A stretch of DNA of 64,000 nucleotides from Thermohalobaculum sp039028795 (GTDB taxonomy: Bacteria > Pseudomonadota > Alphaproteobacteria > Rhodobacterales > Rhodobacteraceae): the NCBI GenBank assembly GCA_039028795.1, contig JBCCHJ010000017.1:1-64000 (forward strand), read 5' to 3'. This document shows positions 43,379 to 52,116 of this stretch, piece after piece. Positions within the stretch are counted from its first letter, which is position 1, and each line of letters starts with the position of its first letter. The position numbers were made by a program, and so were the translations under genes. The notes under the pieces are model-generated. The model searched no databases, was not told where the DNA came from, and saw nothing but the letters and a program-made list of their open reading frames with translations.

Positions 43379-44701
43379 TTAGGCGGCGGCGCGTCGCTCC
43401 AACGCCGGGTATTGAACGATCAGGGTCGCTGCACGTAGCAGCAGAAGCACCCAATACCCGGCCCATATCCCGTGATTGCCATACCATTCCGCCAGCGTCC
43501 CGCTGACTGCAAAGTAGATCCCGGCCGACACGATCATGGCATTGCGCATGGCCACGCTTTCAGTGGCGCCGACAAAAATGCCGTCCAAATGATAGGCCGC
43601 AACGCCGATCAGCGGCATCACCGCAGCCCAGAAGTAGAACATGTGCGCTGCGGCGCGGACCTCTTCGACATTTGTGAACACCCGGATCAGCGGACCTTGC
43701 AGGGCAAATACCAAGGCCGAAAACCCGACAGCCAGCCAGAAAGCTGCGATTCCGCTGACAACCGCTGATCGGCGAAGCAACCTCCGATCACGGGCCCCGG
43801 CGGCCTGACCTACGAGGGATTCAGCGGCGATGGCGAAGCCGTCCAGGCCATAGGTTGCCACATGGAAGATCTGGTAAAGCACGCCATTGGCGGCCAGTAT
43901 CACATCGCCTTGTTGAGATCCCAAACGTGTCATCCAGGTGGCTGCCGCCACCAGCAGAACCGTGCGGATAAGGATGTCGCGGTTCAAGCGCATCAGTTTG
44001 ACCAGTTCGGCGCGGTTCAGCAGACGCGCCCGATCCGGCCGCCAATTCGGCACAAGCGTCATTACGCGGCTGCGGGCCCGCCAGAGCCCGAAGCTGAAGC
44101 CCAGCCATGCAGCGATCAGCGTACCCAGGGCGACCCCGTCAACGTCCAGGCCCAAACCCAGCACAAAGAACAAGTTCAAGATGATGTTGGTGACCGACGT
44201 GATCACCTGCATCTCGAACAATCGGCGAGTCTGTTCCTGACCGGCAAACCATCCCGACAAGGCAAGAATCCCCAGTTCTGCCGGGGCCGCCCAAATGCGG
44301 ATCGAAACATAGACGGACGCCAAACGTTCTGCTTCGGCTGATCCTTCGTAGATCAGCATGATCCCAGGGACGATCAGCGTCTGTGCGGCAACCAGGACAA
44401 TTCCGAAAAAACCTGCCAGGATCAGCGAGCGTACCAGAACGTTGACCAACCTATTGTGGTCCCCGGCCCCCCAGGCTTGGGCGGCCAGACCGCCGCCTCC
44501 AAACTGCAGAAAATAGAGCAAAGCCAGCAGTAGCGCGATCGCACTGGCCCCTAAGGTCACTGCGGCCAAGTACACCGCATCGCCCAAATTGCCGATGATC
44601 GCTGTATCAACCGCGCCTTGAAGCGGAACGGTCACATTCGACAGCACCACCGGCAGCGCGATGGCCGCGACTCGGGCATAGGTGATCGACTGATCCGCCA
44701 T
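43379..44701 (-). CDS. MATE family efflux transporter
   Basis: A 440-residue inner-membrane exporter with about twelve helices in two related halves. It starts YARVAAIALPVVLSNVTVPL and shows VDTAIIGNLGDAVYLAAV, the classic MATE N-terminal pattern, with a second-half counterpart around LNRDILIRTVLLVAAATWM. It resembles the DinF branch (Na+- or H+-driven export of cationic compounds). Substrate unknown. It ends 29 bases from pyk and is separated from the next minus-strand gene by 32 bases. Confidence 0.88.
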   Translation of the reverse strand: MADQSITYARVAAIALPVVLSNVTVPLQGAVDTAIIGNLGDAVYLAAVTLGASAIALLLALLYFLQFGGGGLAAQAWGAGDHNRLVNVLVRSLILAGFFGIVLVAAQTLIVPGIMLIYEGSAEAERLASVYVSIRIWAAPAELGILALSGWFAGQEQTRRLFEMQVITSVTNIILNLFFVLGLGLDVDGVALGTLIAAWLGFSFGLWRARSRVMTLVPNWRPDRARLLNRAELVKLMRLNRDILIRTVLLVAAATWMTRLGSQQGDVILAANGVLYQIFHVATYGLDGFAIAAESLVGQAAGARDRRLLRRSAVVSGIAAFWLAVGFSALVFALQGPLIRVFTNVEEVRAAAHMFYFWAAVMPLIGVAAYHLDGIFVGATESVAMRNAMIVSAGIYFAVSGTLAEWYGNHGIWAGYWVLLLLRAATLIVQYPALERRAAA

Positions 44702-44733
44702 CTCAGAGGGGGGTCATGTCAGTCGATCCAAGC

Positions 44734-45402
44734 TCAGACCGGGGTCAGGTTCAAAGCAATGGAAATCCGCACATCGTTACCACGGTAGGGACGCACCCCA
44801 TGGCTCAACCAGGATGGAAACATTACCATCATCCCGGCCCGGGGTTGGATCAGTTCGGATGCCCCGACCGCCTGTCCCCCAGGTGTGCCAAAGGCAAAGT
44901 GTGGCGCCAGCATTGCGGGGGCAACACCGCGGGGGTCGGCCATCTCAAACTCGCCACCCAGTTCGGGGTTGTCGGCAACGCCCCCATCGCGGACGTAATA
45001 AGTGGCTGACCAGTAGGCCCCGGGATGTGTATGAAATTCGTTCCCCTGGCCTTCACGGTTCAGATTGGCCCAGGCGTTCAGGATCCATTCCGGGTCCAGC
45101 CGTCCGCCGCTGCGATCGGCCGTCAACTGCCCGCCCATCTGACGGGCGACGCCCAGAATGGCCTTGCCCTCGGGGCCGCACCACTCCTCGAAGTCATCCG
45201 GGCTTTGCCAGCCGCCCCAATTCGATTTGTGCACCGACGGGACAGTCTTCTCCCGCTCAAAAATCCTCTGTTCCAGGCCCCTATTGATGCTGGGCGCATC
45301 AGGCACCAGAAAGATCGCGATCGGGGTCGGAAAGATATTCCGGACTTGGATTTGCCCAGCTTGACCGCCAGGGTTTTGCGGATTTGGATGTTGGGTGTTC
45401 AT
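44734..45402 (-). CDS. 2OG-Fe(II) oxygenase-like protein (TIGR02466 type)
   Basis: A 222-residue protein with the double-stranded beta-helix pattern of prolyl-hydroxylase-like 2OG oxygenases. Ligand candidates are the His pair in NEFHTHPGAYWSATYYV and the late His in PSWLSHGVRPYRGND, with Arg (VRISIALN) to hold 2-oxoglutarate. Members of this family are found in marine bacteria and cyanophage; none has a firm substrate. The ATG at 45402 (MNTQHPN) is taken where the proline-rich N-terminus begins. It stands beside a MATE gene in the same orientation. Confidence 0.72.
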   Translation of the reverse strand: MNTQHPNPQNPGGQAGQIQVRNIFPTPIAIFLVPDAPSINRGLEQRIFEREKTVPSVHKSNWGGWQSPDDFEEWCGPEGKAILGVARQMGGQLTADRSGGRLDPEWILNAWANLNREGQGNEFHTHPGAYWSATYYVRDGGVADNPELGGEFEMADPRGVAPAMLAPHFAFGTPGGQAVGASELIQPRAGMMVMFPSWLSHGVRPYRGNDVRISIALNLTPV

Positions 45403-45540
45403 GGCCGTCAAGCTAGGCCCATGGTCAGTCTGACGCAATCGGGAAACCTTCGAATTCACAAGATCGCGCGGCCGTGATCTGAAACGGATTGACCGGCTTA
45501 GGCGCTGCGTTACCGTTGCATGAGTTTAAGGAGATCCAAG

Positions 45541-46347
45541 ATGCGCAGATTTGGTCTGATCGTGACCTGCAGCATGGCCTTTGTTGCGCCTGCTGCGGCC
45601 TGCGGTCCTGATACGGATTGTCAATTGGGCGATCGGACCTATCGCATTCAGATGCCGGAGAGCGCTGAAGGTAAGGTGGGCGCCTTGATCTTTGCTCATG
45701 GCTATCGTGGTTCTGCGAAGGGGACCATGCGCAATAAGGCGCTGCGGTCATTGGCGAACGAGTTGGGCGTCGCTTTGGTTGCAACCAAGTCAGCCTCGCA
45801 AGACTGGTTGATCCCCGGCGTGCCAGAAAACACCGCTGAAGACGGGCTGAAAGAGTTCGAATATTACGATGCGCTGATCGACGACCTTGAACAGAAATTC
45901 GGTATTGATCGCGACAATCTGGTTGCCAGCGGTTTTTCCGCGGGCGGTATGATGGTTTGGAACCTGGCCTGCCAGCGCGGCGGGGCCTTCTCCGCCTTCA
46001 TCCCCATCGCAGGGACGTTCTGGCAGCCGGTTCCCGTTACCTGTCCATCCTTTCCTGTCAATCTGGTTCATATTCACGGCACAGCGGACAAAATTGTGCC
46101 GCTTGAAGGTCGAAAGATTGCGCAAACCCGCCAGGGCAGCGTGACCAAGGCGATGAGCTTGCTCAAAACCGAAGGTGTTTTTGGCGACCCGTCTCAGAGC
46201 GAAGGAAGCGGATTGGCATGCGAGACCGCTGCCAATGACAAGAACCAGGTTCTGGGATTTTGCACCCACCCGGGCGGTCACTCAATTAAGATGGATTACC
46301 TGCGAAAAGCTTGGCAAATGCTGCAGGATGCCGGCGCAATTCAGTAA
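45541..46347 (+). CDS. Secreted alpha/beta hydrolase (LpqC/PHB depolymerase-like)
   Basis: A 268-residue exported hydrolase. The signal peptide is RRFGLIVTCSMAFVAPAAA. The Ser nucleophile lies in ASGFSAGGMMVW, the oxyanion region in FAHGYRGSAKG, the Asp near HIHGTADKIVPLEG, and the His in THPGGHSIKMDY. This is the pattern of LpqC-type esterases (poly-3-hydroxybutyrate depolymerase, feruloyl/acetyl-xylan esterase). AAGGAGATCC precedes the ATG at 45541, deciding the start. It probably acts in the periplasm or outside the cell; substrate unknown. Confidence 0.83.
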   Translation: MRRFGLIVTCSMAFVAPAAACGPDTDCQLGDRTYRIQMPESAEGKVGALIFAHGYRGSAKGTMRNKALRSLANELGVALVATKSASQDWLIPGVPENTAEDGLKEFEYYDALIDDLEQKFGIDRDNLVASGFSAGGMMVWNLACQRGGAFSAFIPIAGTFWQPVPVTCPSFPVNLVHIHGTADKIVPLEGRKIAQTRQGSVTKAMSLLKTEGVFGDPSQSEGSGLACETAANDKNQVLGFCTHPGGHSIKMDYLRKAWQMLQDAGAIQ

Positions 46348-46382
46348 GATCCGAGGCGGTTGCCGGGCATAACCCGAGAAGT

Positions 46383-47087
46383 TCAGCCGATAAAATCGTG
46401 AATAGCCTTGTCCATTTCCACCGCCCAACGAGCATAGACTATTGGACCGGGGTGAAAGCCGTCTTCCGCGACGGCGCTTTCATCCATGTTGCCAAAATTC
46501 AAAGGTAGGTGAATTGCGTCCTGTCGGGCGGCGGCCATCTCGCCCAAAGCGCGATCATGAGACGTCGCTTGTTTTCCAAGATACCAGCGGAGGGGTTGCG
46601 GCAATGCCGGGAATCGTCCCATCGGCGGCAGGCCGCTGAGCACGAATTTCGAAATCCCGTTGTCCGTCGAAAGCCGTTCGAGCAAAGTTCCATAGATCTG
46701 TAACCACCGGTTCAAACCAGTCTCGGTTGTTACATCGTTCACGCCCAGGGAGATAATCGCTGCGTCGAATTTCTGACCGTCAACTTTGGGCAAGGCCTCT
46801 AATGCCTCTTGCGTTGTCCAACCGGTCTGGGCGTGAAGCGTCCAGGCCACCTCAAACCGCTCCGCCAAACGGGGGATCAACTGACCGGACAAAGCATCGG
46901 CCTGATCAGGCGCACCGACCCCTGCCGCTGATGAATCGCCCAGTATCAATAGAGACATCGGGTGACCATTTCCGGTAGTACCCTGGCGCGGTCCCGGCGG
47001 CTCCGGCAGACGCAGGATGTTTTTGCGAACGCGGCGGCCCTGCCAAAGCAGGGCCGGGCCCAGCATCAATCTAAACGCTGCCAGCAT
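46383..47087 (-). CDS. SGNH/GDSL-family hydrolase
   Basis: A 234-residue hydrolase with the four SGNH blocks: GDSSAAG (Ser nucleophile), a Gly near AQTGWTTQE, Asn in SLGVNDVTTE, and Asp/His in EDGFHPGPIVY. The short N-terminal stretch (MLAAFRLMLGPALLWQG) could be an anchor or cytoplasmic. Such enzymes hydrolyse esters or acyl thioesters, including acyl groups from lipids. It is 3 bases beyond the stop of a PaaI-type thioesterase, forming a three-gene minus-strand operon with the two thioesterases. Confidence 0.83.
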   Translation of the reverse strand: MLAAFRLMLGPALLWQGRRVRKNILRLPEPPGPRQGTTGNGHPMSLLILGDSSAAGVGAPDQADALSGQLIPRLAERFEVAWTLHAQTGWTTQEALEALPKVDGQKFDAAIISLGVNDVTTETGLNRWLQIYGTLLERLSTDNGISKFVLSGLPPMGRFPALPQPLRWYLGKQATSHDRALGEMAAARQDAIHLPLNFGNMDESAVAEDGFHPGPIVYARWAVEMDKAIHDFIG

Positions 47088-47090
47088 TGC

Positions 47091-47591
47091 TCAACCGTCG
47101 TTTGGCATCAGAAAATTGCCCCGCAACATGGCGATGGGCCGGTTGCGGTTTTCCTGCCAAGCTTCGACATGCAGATGGGCGATGCGGCGTCCGGCCTTCT
47201 GCACGCGCGCCCTGGCAAAAGTATCGCGTGGCCGTCCGGATCTGAGATAGTCGATCGTGATATCGATTGTCTTTGGTGCCGGTGGGAAGACGCCCTCCAG
47301 GATTTGGTCAGCCTGCTCTCCGCCGCTTTCCAGGATCGCCCATGCTGTATCCCAAGAAAGCTGCGTGATCGCGGTAATCTCAAGAAAAGCGCCTGTGACA
47401 CCGCCATGGATGGCCGGCAGGAACGGGTTGCCGATGACGGTTTCGGAAAACGGCAGTCGGGCTGTCAGTTCGTCACCCAAGCGGTTAAACTTCACGCCGA
47501 GAAACCGATTATAAGGCACGGCATCGGCCAGTGCATCCAAGGCAGCATCCCGTTCCGCCTCGCGTCGGGCCTGTGCGTCCAGGCCGCTCAT
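47091..47591 (-). CDS. PaaI-family acyl-CoA thioesterase, copy 1
   Basis: A 166-residue hotdog-fold protein. The characteristic core NPFLPAIHGGVTGAFLEITAI contains the HGG(V) motif; the AELTARLPFSETVIG and DYLRSGRPRDTFARA segments also fit. It hydrolyses acyl-CoA or ring-CoA thioesters. Its ATG overlaps the stop of the second thioesterase (47588-48070) by 4 bases. Duplicated hotdog thioesterases side by side often have different chain-length preference. It lies divergent to the beta-oxidation regulator, sharing its operator region. Confidence 0.83.
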   Translation of the reverse strand: MSGLDAQARREAERDAALDALADAVPYNRFLGVKFNRLGDELTARLPFSETVIGNPFLPAIHGGVTGAFLEITAITQLSWDTAWAILESGGEQADQILEGVFPPAPKTIDITIDYLRSGRPRDTFARARVQKAGRRIAHLHVEAWQENRNRPIAMLRGNFLMPNDG

Positions 47592-48070
47592 TCCTGCGGC
47601 TCCTTCGGACGTTCAACGACGAAAGCCCCGGCAGCCGACGCGATTGGATCATCGGAATCATCATGATAAGCAACAGCGCGGGCGAAGGCGACGGATCGGG
47701 TCATACGGTAACACTCGGCTTTTGCATGCACTGCCAAGCCTTTGGTCGCGGGCCGCATGTAGTCGATGCGTAAATCCAACGTCGCCGTTGAGCGCATTTT
47801 TCCGGGCATCGACATTACGGCCGACCCGCAAGCTGTATCCAACAGTGCAGTGATCACTCCGCCATGCAGGACACCGGTATGCGGGTCCCCTATCAATCGC
47901 TCATCATAAGGTACGGAAAGGTGAGAGTTTCCCCCGACCGACCGATGCAGTCGCATCGCGATCGCCTTGCCATGCGGCATGCCGACCATAACCTCGCCAG
48001 CATCGTCCGGGTCGGCGTCACGCACATTGAGTTTTACCAGATCGCCGGAAGCCTCGTCATTCTCTGCCAT
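47588..48070 (-). CDS. PaaI-family acyl-CoA thioesterase, copy 2
   Basis: A 160-residue hotdog-fold protein with the same layout: PHTGVLHGGVITALLDTACG as catalytic core, and YMRPATKGLAVHAKAE. The ATG at 48070 follows AGAGGTCAGA and is preferred over 12 upstream codons. It is divergent from the LiuR-like MerR gene across a 166-base spacer carrying two TTGACG-N4-CGTCAA palindromes, so it is probably part of that regulon. Role: release of acyl-CoA during fatty-acid or branched-chain breakdown, by inference. Confidence 0.83.
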   Translation of the reverse strand: MAENDEASGDLVKLNVRDADPDDAGEVMVGMPHGKAIAMRLHRSVGGNSHLSVPYDERLIGDPHTGVLHGGVITALLDTACGSAVMSMPGKMRSTATLDLRIDYMRPATKGLAVHAKAECYRMTRSVAFARAVAYHDDSDDPIASAAGAFVVERPKEPQE

Positions 48071-48137
48071 TCTGACCTCTTTTGGCTGGTTCCCGCACCG
48101 GGACACGCGAACGTTATGGAATTACTGGATAACGTGA

Positions 48138-48153
48138 TTGACGTTCACGTCAA
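48138..48153. promoter_or_regulatory. LiuR-like operator 1 (TTGACG-TTCA-CGTCAA)
   Basis: A perfect 6-bp inverted repeat, 16 bases long. On the minus strand its TTGACG could be the -35 box of the thioesterase promoter, with TATCCA near 48131 at 16 bases as -10. Confidence 0.6.
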
Positions 48154-48160
48154 CAAATAC

Positions 48161-48176
48161 TTGACGCGCACGTCAA
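48161..48176. promoter_or_regulatory. LiuR-like operator 2 (TTGACG-CGCA-CGTCAA)
   Basis: The same arms as the first copy, 23 bases away centre to centre. TTGACG at 48161-48166 with 17-18 bases to ATATGT/TATGTA (48184-48190) forms a sigma-70-like promoter for the MerR gene, so the operator overlaps its -35 box. That fits autoregulation. Confidence 0.6.
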
Positions 48177-48236
48177 CGTAATCATATGTATCTGGCACAA
48201 GGCGAATCCCTCCTAGCTCCAGCAACGGAGAAGAAG

Positions 48237-48635
48237 ATGACCGAACAAACCTATACGATCGGCCAGATGTGCTCGGACTTCAATGTCACCCCGCGCACGT
48301 TGCGCTTTTACGAATACAAGGAACTGCTGGCTCCGATTCGTGAAGGCCAGAAACGGCTGTTCACCAATACCTGCCGGGCACGGCTGAGCTTGATTCTGCG
48401 CGGTAAGCGCTTTGGCTTTTCGCTGGTCGAGATCAAGGATCTGCTGGATCTCTACGAAGTTGGCGACGGGCAAGTCACGCAGTTGTCTGCGACGCTCGAA
48501 GCAGCCCAGGTTCACCATAGTGAATTGATCGCCCAGCGTGACGAATTGAACACCGCGATAGCCGAGCTGGACGAGCAAATGTCCATGGTCCGCGGCATGC
48601 TTGAAAGCAAAGGCCTGTCAAAGGCCGCCGAATAA
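48237..48635 (+). CDS. MerR-family regulator, LiuR-like
   Basis: A 132-residue regulator. The N-terminal MerR helix-turn-helix reads YTIGQMCSDFNVTPRTLRFY with the wing around EGQKRLFTNTCRARL. The dimerisation coil follows, running to the C-terminus with no extra ligand domain. The segment LILRGKRFGFSLVEIKDLLDL resembles LiuR-type regulators of branched-chain and fatty-acid breakdown. GGAGAAGAAG precedes the ATG at 48237. Its two upstream palindromes and the acyl-CoA dehydrogenase 15 bases downstream support control of acyl-CoA degradation; the effector, possibly an acyl-CoA, is inference. Confidence 0.85.
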   Translation: MTEQTYTIGQMCSDFNVTPRTLRFYEYKELLAPIREGQKRLFTNTCRARLSLILRGKRFGFSLVEIKDLLDLYEVGDGQVTQLSATLEAAQVHHSELIAQRDELNTAIAELDEQMSMVRGMLESKGLSKAAE

Positions 48636-48650
48636 ATTCAGGAGATCATA

Positions 48651-50441
48651 ATGCCCCAATATCAGCCACCGCTTCGCGACTATCAGTTTGTTCTGCACGA
48701 AGCGCTGAAGATCCAAGATGAGACCGCGATCGACGGCTATGACGAACTGACCGAAGATTTTACGGGTGCGGTGCTGGACGAAGCTGGAAAGATCGCCAGG
48801 GACGTGCTGGCGCCGACAAACGCGATCGGTGATCAGGTTGGCTGCCGTCTGGAAAACGGGGTGGTCTACACGCCTGATGAATTCAAACCAGCCTGGCAGA
48901 CGCTGGTTGAAGGCGGTTGGCCGTCGCTGGAATGCGATCCGGACTTTGGCGGTCAGGGCATGCGCAACATCCTGTCGACCTGTGTCGGCTCGATGCACTC
49001 TGCCGCGAATATGGGTTTCATGATGTATTCGGGGCTGACCCACGGTGCCTATTCAGCGTTGCATGCGCACGGAACTGACGAGCAGAAGCAAAAATATCTG
49101 CCCAAAATGGTCTCGGGCGAATGGACCGGCACCATGAACCTGACCGAGCCACATTGCGGAACCGATTTGGGCATGCTGCGTACCAAAGCAGTGCCGAACG
49201 GTGATGGGTACAAGATTTCGGGCCAAAAAATCTTCATCTCAGCTGGTGAGCATGATTTGGCGGAGAACATTATCCACCTCGTGCTGGCACGTCTTCCCGA
49301 CGCCCCGGCTGGCGTCAAAGGTATCAGTCTGTTCGTAGTTCCGAAGTTCCTGGTCAACGATGATGGCTCGCTTGGTGCGCGCAACGGCGTTAGCTGTGGC
49401 AACATAGAAGAGAAAATGGGCATCCACGGCAACTCGACCTGTGTGATGAACTATGACGACGCCACGGGATGGTTGGTCGGAACTGAGAACAAGGGTCTTG
49501 TCGCCATGTTCACCATGATGAACGAGGCGCGCCTGCTGGTCGGTATGCAAGGATTAGCCCAGGCTGACGCGGCCTATCAAACAGCGGCTGCCTACGCCAA
49601 GGACCGTCTGCAGGGCCGCGCTGTGACAGGCGCCGAAAACCCAGACGGCCCAGCCGATCCGTTGATCGTTCACCCAGATATCCGCCGCATGCTGATGGAG
49701 CAAAAGAGCTTCGTCGAAGGCGGCATGGGTTTTCTGTCCTGGGTGTCGATGCTGATTGATGCCTCGAAGCACCATTCCGATCCGGCTGAGCGCGAGCGGG
49801 CCGATGATGTCGTTGGTCTGTTGACCCCGATCGTCAAGGCCTTCCTGACCGAAGAAGGGTATCGTCTGACGGCCCTGGGTCAGCAGGTCTTTGGCGGCCA
49901 TGGCTACATTGAAGAATGGGGCATGTCCCAGTTTGTCCGCGATGCCAGGATCACGATGATCTACGAAGGCACAACGGGCATCCAGGCGCTGGATCTCGTG
50001 GGCCGGAAACTGCCCATGAAATCCGGCAAGGCGGTTATGACGTTCTTCGAGTACGTCAAGGGCTACATCAAAGACAACGAAGATGATTTGCCGTTGGCCA
50101 AGGACTTCCTCGAACCTCTGAAAGAGGCTTCTAAAGATCTGCAGGCAGCGTCGATGTACTTTATGCAGGCTGGCATGAAGAACCCGAACAATGCGCTAGC
50201 GGGCTCGGTGGACTTCCTGCACCTGTTCGGCTTGGTGTGCATGGGTCTTTCCTGGGCACGTCAGGCGAAAGCTGCCCAACGTGCCATCGAGGCGGGCGCC
50301 GAGGACAAGGAATTCTATACCAACAAGCTGATCACGGGCCGGTTCTACATGAAGCGCATGCTGCCGGAGACGAAGCTGCGTCTGGCCCGCGTTGAAACTG
50401 GGGCAGACCCGGTAATGGATCTGCCTGCCGAAGCATTCTGA
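48651..50441 (+). CDS. Acyl-CoA dehydrogenase (FadE/DmdC-type, ~600 residues)
   Basis: A 596-residue FAD-dependent acyl-CoA dehydrogenase with the extra C-terminal domain of the long proteobacterial type. The substrate/FAD segment reads MNLTEPHCGTDLG and ISGQKIFISAGEHDL; the late segment FGGHGYIEEWGMSQ holds the FAD-binding Gly, and the catalytic Glu is in IYEGTTGIQALDL (Glu439). It oxidises acyl-CoA to enoyl-CoA. The same clade includes DmdC, which acts on methylmercaptopropionyl-CoA in DMSP demethylation, so either fatty-acid or DMSP-derived acyl-CoA is possible. It directly follows the LiuR-like gene (15 bases). It ends in a strong hairpin. Confidence 0.87.
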   Translation: MPQYQPPLRDYQFVLHEALKIQDETAIDGYDELTEDFTGAVLDEAGKIARDVLAPTNAIGDQVGCRLENGVVYTPDEFKPAWQTLVEGGWPSLECDPDFGGQGMRNILSTCVGSMHSAANMGFMMYSGLTHGAYSALHAHGTDEQKQKYLPKMVSGEWTGTMNLTEPHCGTDLGMLRTKAVPNGDGYKISGQKIFISAGEHDLAENIIHLVLARLPDAPAGVKGISLFVVPKFLVNDDGSLGARNGVSCGNIEEKMGIHGNSTCVMNYDDATGWLVGTENKGLVAMFTMMNEARLLVGMQGLAQADAAYQTAAAYAKDRLQGRAVTGAENPDGPADPLIVHPDIRRMLMEQKSFVEGGMGFLSWVSMLIDASKHHSDPAERERADDVVGLLTPIVKAFLTEEGYRLTALGQQVFGGHGYIEEWGMSQFVRDARITMIYEGTTGIQALDLVGRKLPMKSGKAVMTFFEYVKGYIKDNEDDLPLAKDFLEPLKEASKDLQAASMYFMQAGMKNPNNALAGSVDFLHLFGLVCMGLSWARQAKAAQRAIEAGAEDKEFYTNKLITGRFYMKRMLPETKLRLARVETGADPVMDLPAEAF

Positions 50442-50452
50442 GATCTCTTGAC

Positions 50453-50472
50453 GGGTGGGCAATTGCCCACCC
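50453..50472. terminator. Palindromic hairpin after the acyl-CoA dehydrogenase
   Basis: GGGTGGGCAATTGCCCACCC, a perfect 10-bp inverted repeat with no spacer (tip AATT can form the loop), starts 12 bases after the stop, then ATTTC. It is a good stem with a very short T-run, so a weak to moderate terminator. Confidence 0.55.
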
Positions 50473-50932
50473 ATTTCGAAGAAGTAAGAGGTGACTACAA
50501 AGATACGCCTGGCCGGCCCAGCCATTTTCTTGATCATGGCCTGCCAGCGCTGAACCTCGGCCCGGAAATGCTCTTCGGTGCTTCATGGTGTTCCAAGGAT
50601 CGAGTTTTGCAAAACAAGTCATCCTCGATTTTGGAGTTTGGAAGGCCATACGTCTGACGCCAAAGCTTTCTGTATTGCCGATTGTTGAGTGGCAAGACTG
50701 GCTGCGTAACAGCAAGACGAAAGAGAAGGTGATGCGGAACCGTCCAGTAAGAGGAACATCAGGTCCAGGCGCTTCCGGCCGGGTTACTTTACGCCGGACT
50801 GCGCCCGGTGCTGGCAGACCGGCGCAGGCACATCCGAAAATGTCAGGTCGCATAGGTTGCAATTCGATTGCGCTGTCGATCAAAACTGCATTGATGGGCT
50901 CGGCCCGCAACTCAATCGACCTGAAGGACTAG
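50473..50932. other. 460-base spacer with no convincing gene
   Basis: Open frames of 60-190 codons occur on both strands but lack recognisable motifs and overlap one another. A minus-strand segment near 50450-50590 reads TEEHFRAEVQRWQAMIKKMA, which looks protein-like but is broken by a stop just upstream, suggesting a decayed gene fragment. Otherwise nothing is seen. Confidence 0.35.
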
Positions 50933-51469
50933 ATGATGCTTAAAACCCTTACGGCCTTTGCGCTGTTCCTCTTAGCAGTTTTGCCAGCAGCGGCCGAAAT
51001 CACGTCAGCGCAAAAGGAACAATTGGCTGAGCGGATCACGGCCTTTGATGTCGCCATCCGGGCAAACGACGTGGCCGAAATTCTGAAGGTTACGCCGCCC
51101 AAAATCTATGAATTTCTGTCCGAACAGGCGGGCATGCCGGTCGCTGAACTGCAGAAGCTTGTCATCGAGCAGATGGGCGAGGTGATGAAGGATGTCGAGA
51201 TCCAGGAACTCTCGATGGACACCGGGCAGACCGAATACCTGACCACCCCCGACGGCACCGATTATGCATTGGTTCCCTCTTACTTTGTGATGTCGACACC
51301 GGAAATCGGAACTATCGAAACCAAGTCGCACACCCTTGCTCTTAGAGACAATGACCAGTGGTACCTGTTGCGTATCGACAATCCCCAGCAGCTTTTGATC
51401 ATGAAGCAAGTTTATCCGTCATTCACCAATGTCGAGTTCCCCAGGGGCTCGGTCAAAACCGTCGAATAG
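50933..51469 (+). CDS. Secreted protein of unknown function
   Basis: A 178-residue exported protein. The signal peptide is LKTLTAFALFLLAVLPAAA, cleaved before EITSAQK. The mature part has a helical N-terminal half (LAERITAFDVAIRANDVAEI) and a beta-rich C-terminal half (YALVPSYFVM; HTLALRDNDQWYLLRIDN) reminiscent of small NTF2-like folds, but this is only a guess. AAGGA lies upstream of two consecutive ATGs; the first is annotated. It starts a run with a GST and a DUF4375-like gene. Confidence 0.7.
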   Translation: MMLKTLTAFALFLLAVLPAAAEITSAQKEQLAERITAFDVAIRANDVAEILKVTPPKIYEFLSEQAGMPVAELQKLVIEQMGEVMKDVEIQELSMDTGQTEYLTTPDGTDYALVPSYFVMSTPEIGTIETKSHTLALRDNDQWYLLRIDNPQQLLIMKQVYPSFTNVEFPRGSVKTVE

Positions 51470-51481
51470 GGGGTTTTGACC

Positions 51482-52108
51482 TTGGGCACCTACAAACTTT
51501 ATTGTTTCGCGCAGTCCGGCAATGCCTACAAAGTTGCGTTGGCGTTGGAATTGGCAGGGGCGGACTGGGAACCAGTTTTTGTTGACTTTTTTAAGGGTCA
51601 GCATCGGACGCCAGAATTTGCCGAGATCAACCCGATGGCTGAGGTCCCGGTGTTGGAGTACGCAGGCAATACACTGACCCAGTCCGGCGCGATTCTGGAT
51701 TTTCTGACCGATATGTTGGACGCGTTCAAACCGTCCGACAGGACGGAAGCCCTGCGTTGGATGTTTTGGGACAATCACAAGCTGACCAGCAATTTGGCGA
51801 CCTGGCGATTTCTGGTGAATTTTGCTCCGGAACAGATGCGCAACCCGGATGTGATCGCCTTCACGAAAGGCAGGGCTGTCACGGCATTGAAGGTGCTGGA
51901 CGCGCATCTCGCCGACCGCGAATGGATTGTCGGCAAATCGCTGTCGATCGTCGATCTCTCTTGCCAGGGCTACGTTCACTACACAGATGAATATGACTTC
52001 AAATGGTCGTCGGTGCCAAACGTCGTGGCCTGGCGCAAACGCATCCAGGCCCTGCCTGGATGGAAGCATCCTTATGACCTGATGCCCGGTCATCCGTTAC
52101 CTGAGTAA
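51482..52108 (+). CDS. Glutathione S-transferase family protein (TTG start)
   Basis: A 208-residue GST. The thioredoxin-like N-terminal domain reads YKLYCFAQSGNAYKVALALE and contains FAEINPMAEVPVLEYAG and the glutathione-binding TQSGAILDFL. The C-terminal helical domain follows (SIVDLSCQGYVHYTD). It conjugates glutathione to electrophiles or acts as a redox enzyme. The TTG at 51482 is chosen: AGGGGG lies 8 bases upstream; another TTG at 51476 is two codons further out. It starts 12 bases after the previous gene's stop and is followed after 8 bases by the DUF4375-like gene. Confidence 0.83.
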   Translation: MGTYKLYCFAQSGNAYKVALALELAGADWEPVFVDFFKGQHRTPEFAEINPMAEVPVLEYAGNTLTQSGAILDFLTDMLDAFKPSDRTEALRWMFWDNHKLTSNLATWRFLVNFAPEQMRNPDVIAFTKGRAVTALKVLDAHLADREWIVGKSLSIVDLSCQGYVHYTDEYDFKWSSVPNVVAWRKRIQALPGWKHPYDLMPGHPLPE

Positions 52109-52116
52109 GGAGCAAT

